DNA of 64,000 bases from Asterochloris sp. CNOR1 (Eukaryota; Chlorophyta; Trebouxiophyceae; Trebouxiales; Trebouxiaceae). Positions 63,410-64,000 of this stretch are shown piece after piece. The DNA lies in the NCBI GenBank assembly GCA_963969365.1, contig OZ017763.1:1488001-1552000 (forward strand). The letters are read 5' to 3'. The notes under the pieces are model-generated. The model ran no database searches. It saw only the letters and a list, made by a program, of their open reading frames with translations, and had not been told where the DNA came from. The translations under genes were made by a program, and so were the position numbers. Every line of letters begins with the position of its first letter. Positions within the stretch are counted from its first letter, which is position 1.

Positions 63410-64000
63410 CTACAGCAGACGAACCCATGAGGGGTCAGTGAACTGCTCTGAATCACCATGCGAGGCAGGGATGTGTTTGATGGCGCAGATACACATGCAA
63501 ATGCACCGCAGCAGGCAACATCAAGACATCACAATGAACCTCAGTTCATTGGTCAGATTGCCCATACAAGGGAGGTGGGGCTGTGGTGACGCAGTCAGGC
63601 GCGCAAAGCACACTGCAGCAGGCAAGTTCAAGAGCCTTACGGCACATGGGATTGCTGCTAGGTGTTGTGAAACGACAGCTGCATAGTCAGGAGTGAGCAA
63701 CAACCTCCAATCAGGGCGGGGCAAGACTGAACAGCTGGATCTCTGCACAGCTGAGCACGGCGATAACATCAGGTGAGGGCATTCTGCATCAACAGCACAC
63801 TGCAGGGCAAGGGCAATGTGATACCCTGCGCTTTATATGACTGCGGTCAGAAAGAGAGACCCAGGGCCCCAGCCGCCCTCTGGTCCTTATTAGGACGATC
63901 AGCTGCCTGCAGCCGGTCGCAAACCGCCTCTAGGATGTGTGCCATCCAGCCAGTCAAACTCACTGCATGACAGCTGCCCTCTGGTCCTCATTCAGCCGGT
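63410..64000. other. Unresolved upstream part of DNA2
   Basis: 591 bp upstream (minus-strand sense) of the Walker-A exon. The coding segment just before the Walker A exon in DNA2 proteins (LNxEQRxAxxK-like) was not found here, so it is probably an intron continuing past the window edge. Small open frames show no recognisable domain. Confidence 0.45.

Overview
The window is nuclear DNA from a eukaryote, most likely a green alga (Chlorophyta). Genes are packed on both strands and broken by many introns of roughly 60-1800 bp. Nearly all introns open with GTGAGC, GTGAGT or a close relative and end in CTGCAG or another CAG. Gene content fits an alga with a flagellated stage: an outer-arm dynein intermediate chain very close to Chlamydomonas IC2/ODA6, a cytochrome-b5 front-end desaturase, a centromeric histone H3, and a secreted CotH/lamin-tail protein. 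A trebouxiophyte with zoospores (Trebouxia/Asterochloris type) is a reasonable guess, but the sequence alone does not prove the genus. I reassembled the genes exon by exon from domain homology, splice signals and reading-frame phase; where exon phases chain without a break I give exon coordinates.

Layout: 1-4652 (+) 3' part of a GH31 alpha-glucosidase; 4800-6996 (-) centromeric histone H3; about 7280-10153 (-) DUSP12/YVH1-like dual-specificity phosphatase; 10234-11383 (+) N-acetyltransferase 9; 11421-15851 (-) PGAP1-type GPI inositol-deacylase; 15890-16496 (+) small KxDL-type coiled-coil protein; 16641-20296 (+) cytochrome-b5 front-end desaturase; 20815-21365 (+) tiny secreted Ala/Pro-rich peptide; 22934-27940 (-) long coiled-coil protein, possibly axonemal; 28051-33979 (+) two-RRM plus RanBP2 zinc-finger RNA-binding protein; 34822-43161 (+) dynein intermediate chain IC2; 43547-57424 (+) secreted LTD-CotH-LTD protein; 58974-63409 (-) helicase part of DNA2, continuing past the right edge. 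Three gene pairs are head to head with only 38, 80 and 110 bp between start codons, so shared bidirectional promoters are likely.

The most unusual feature lies in the introns. In at least ten of the genes, introns carry one to five diverged copies of a segment of the adjoining exon, either its first 30-60 bp with the acceptor or its last 30-60 bp with the donor. In the clearest arrays the copies resemble the real exon more closely as they approach it. This suggests that introns here grow by repeated duplication of exon-intron junctions followed by decay. No transposon ORF, CRISPR array, tRNA or rRNA was recognised.
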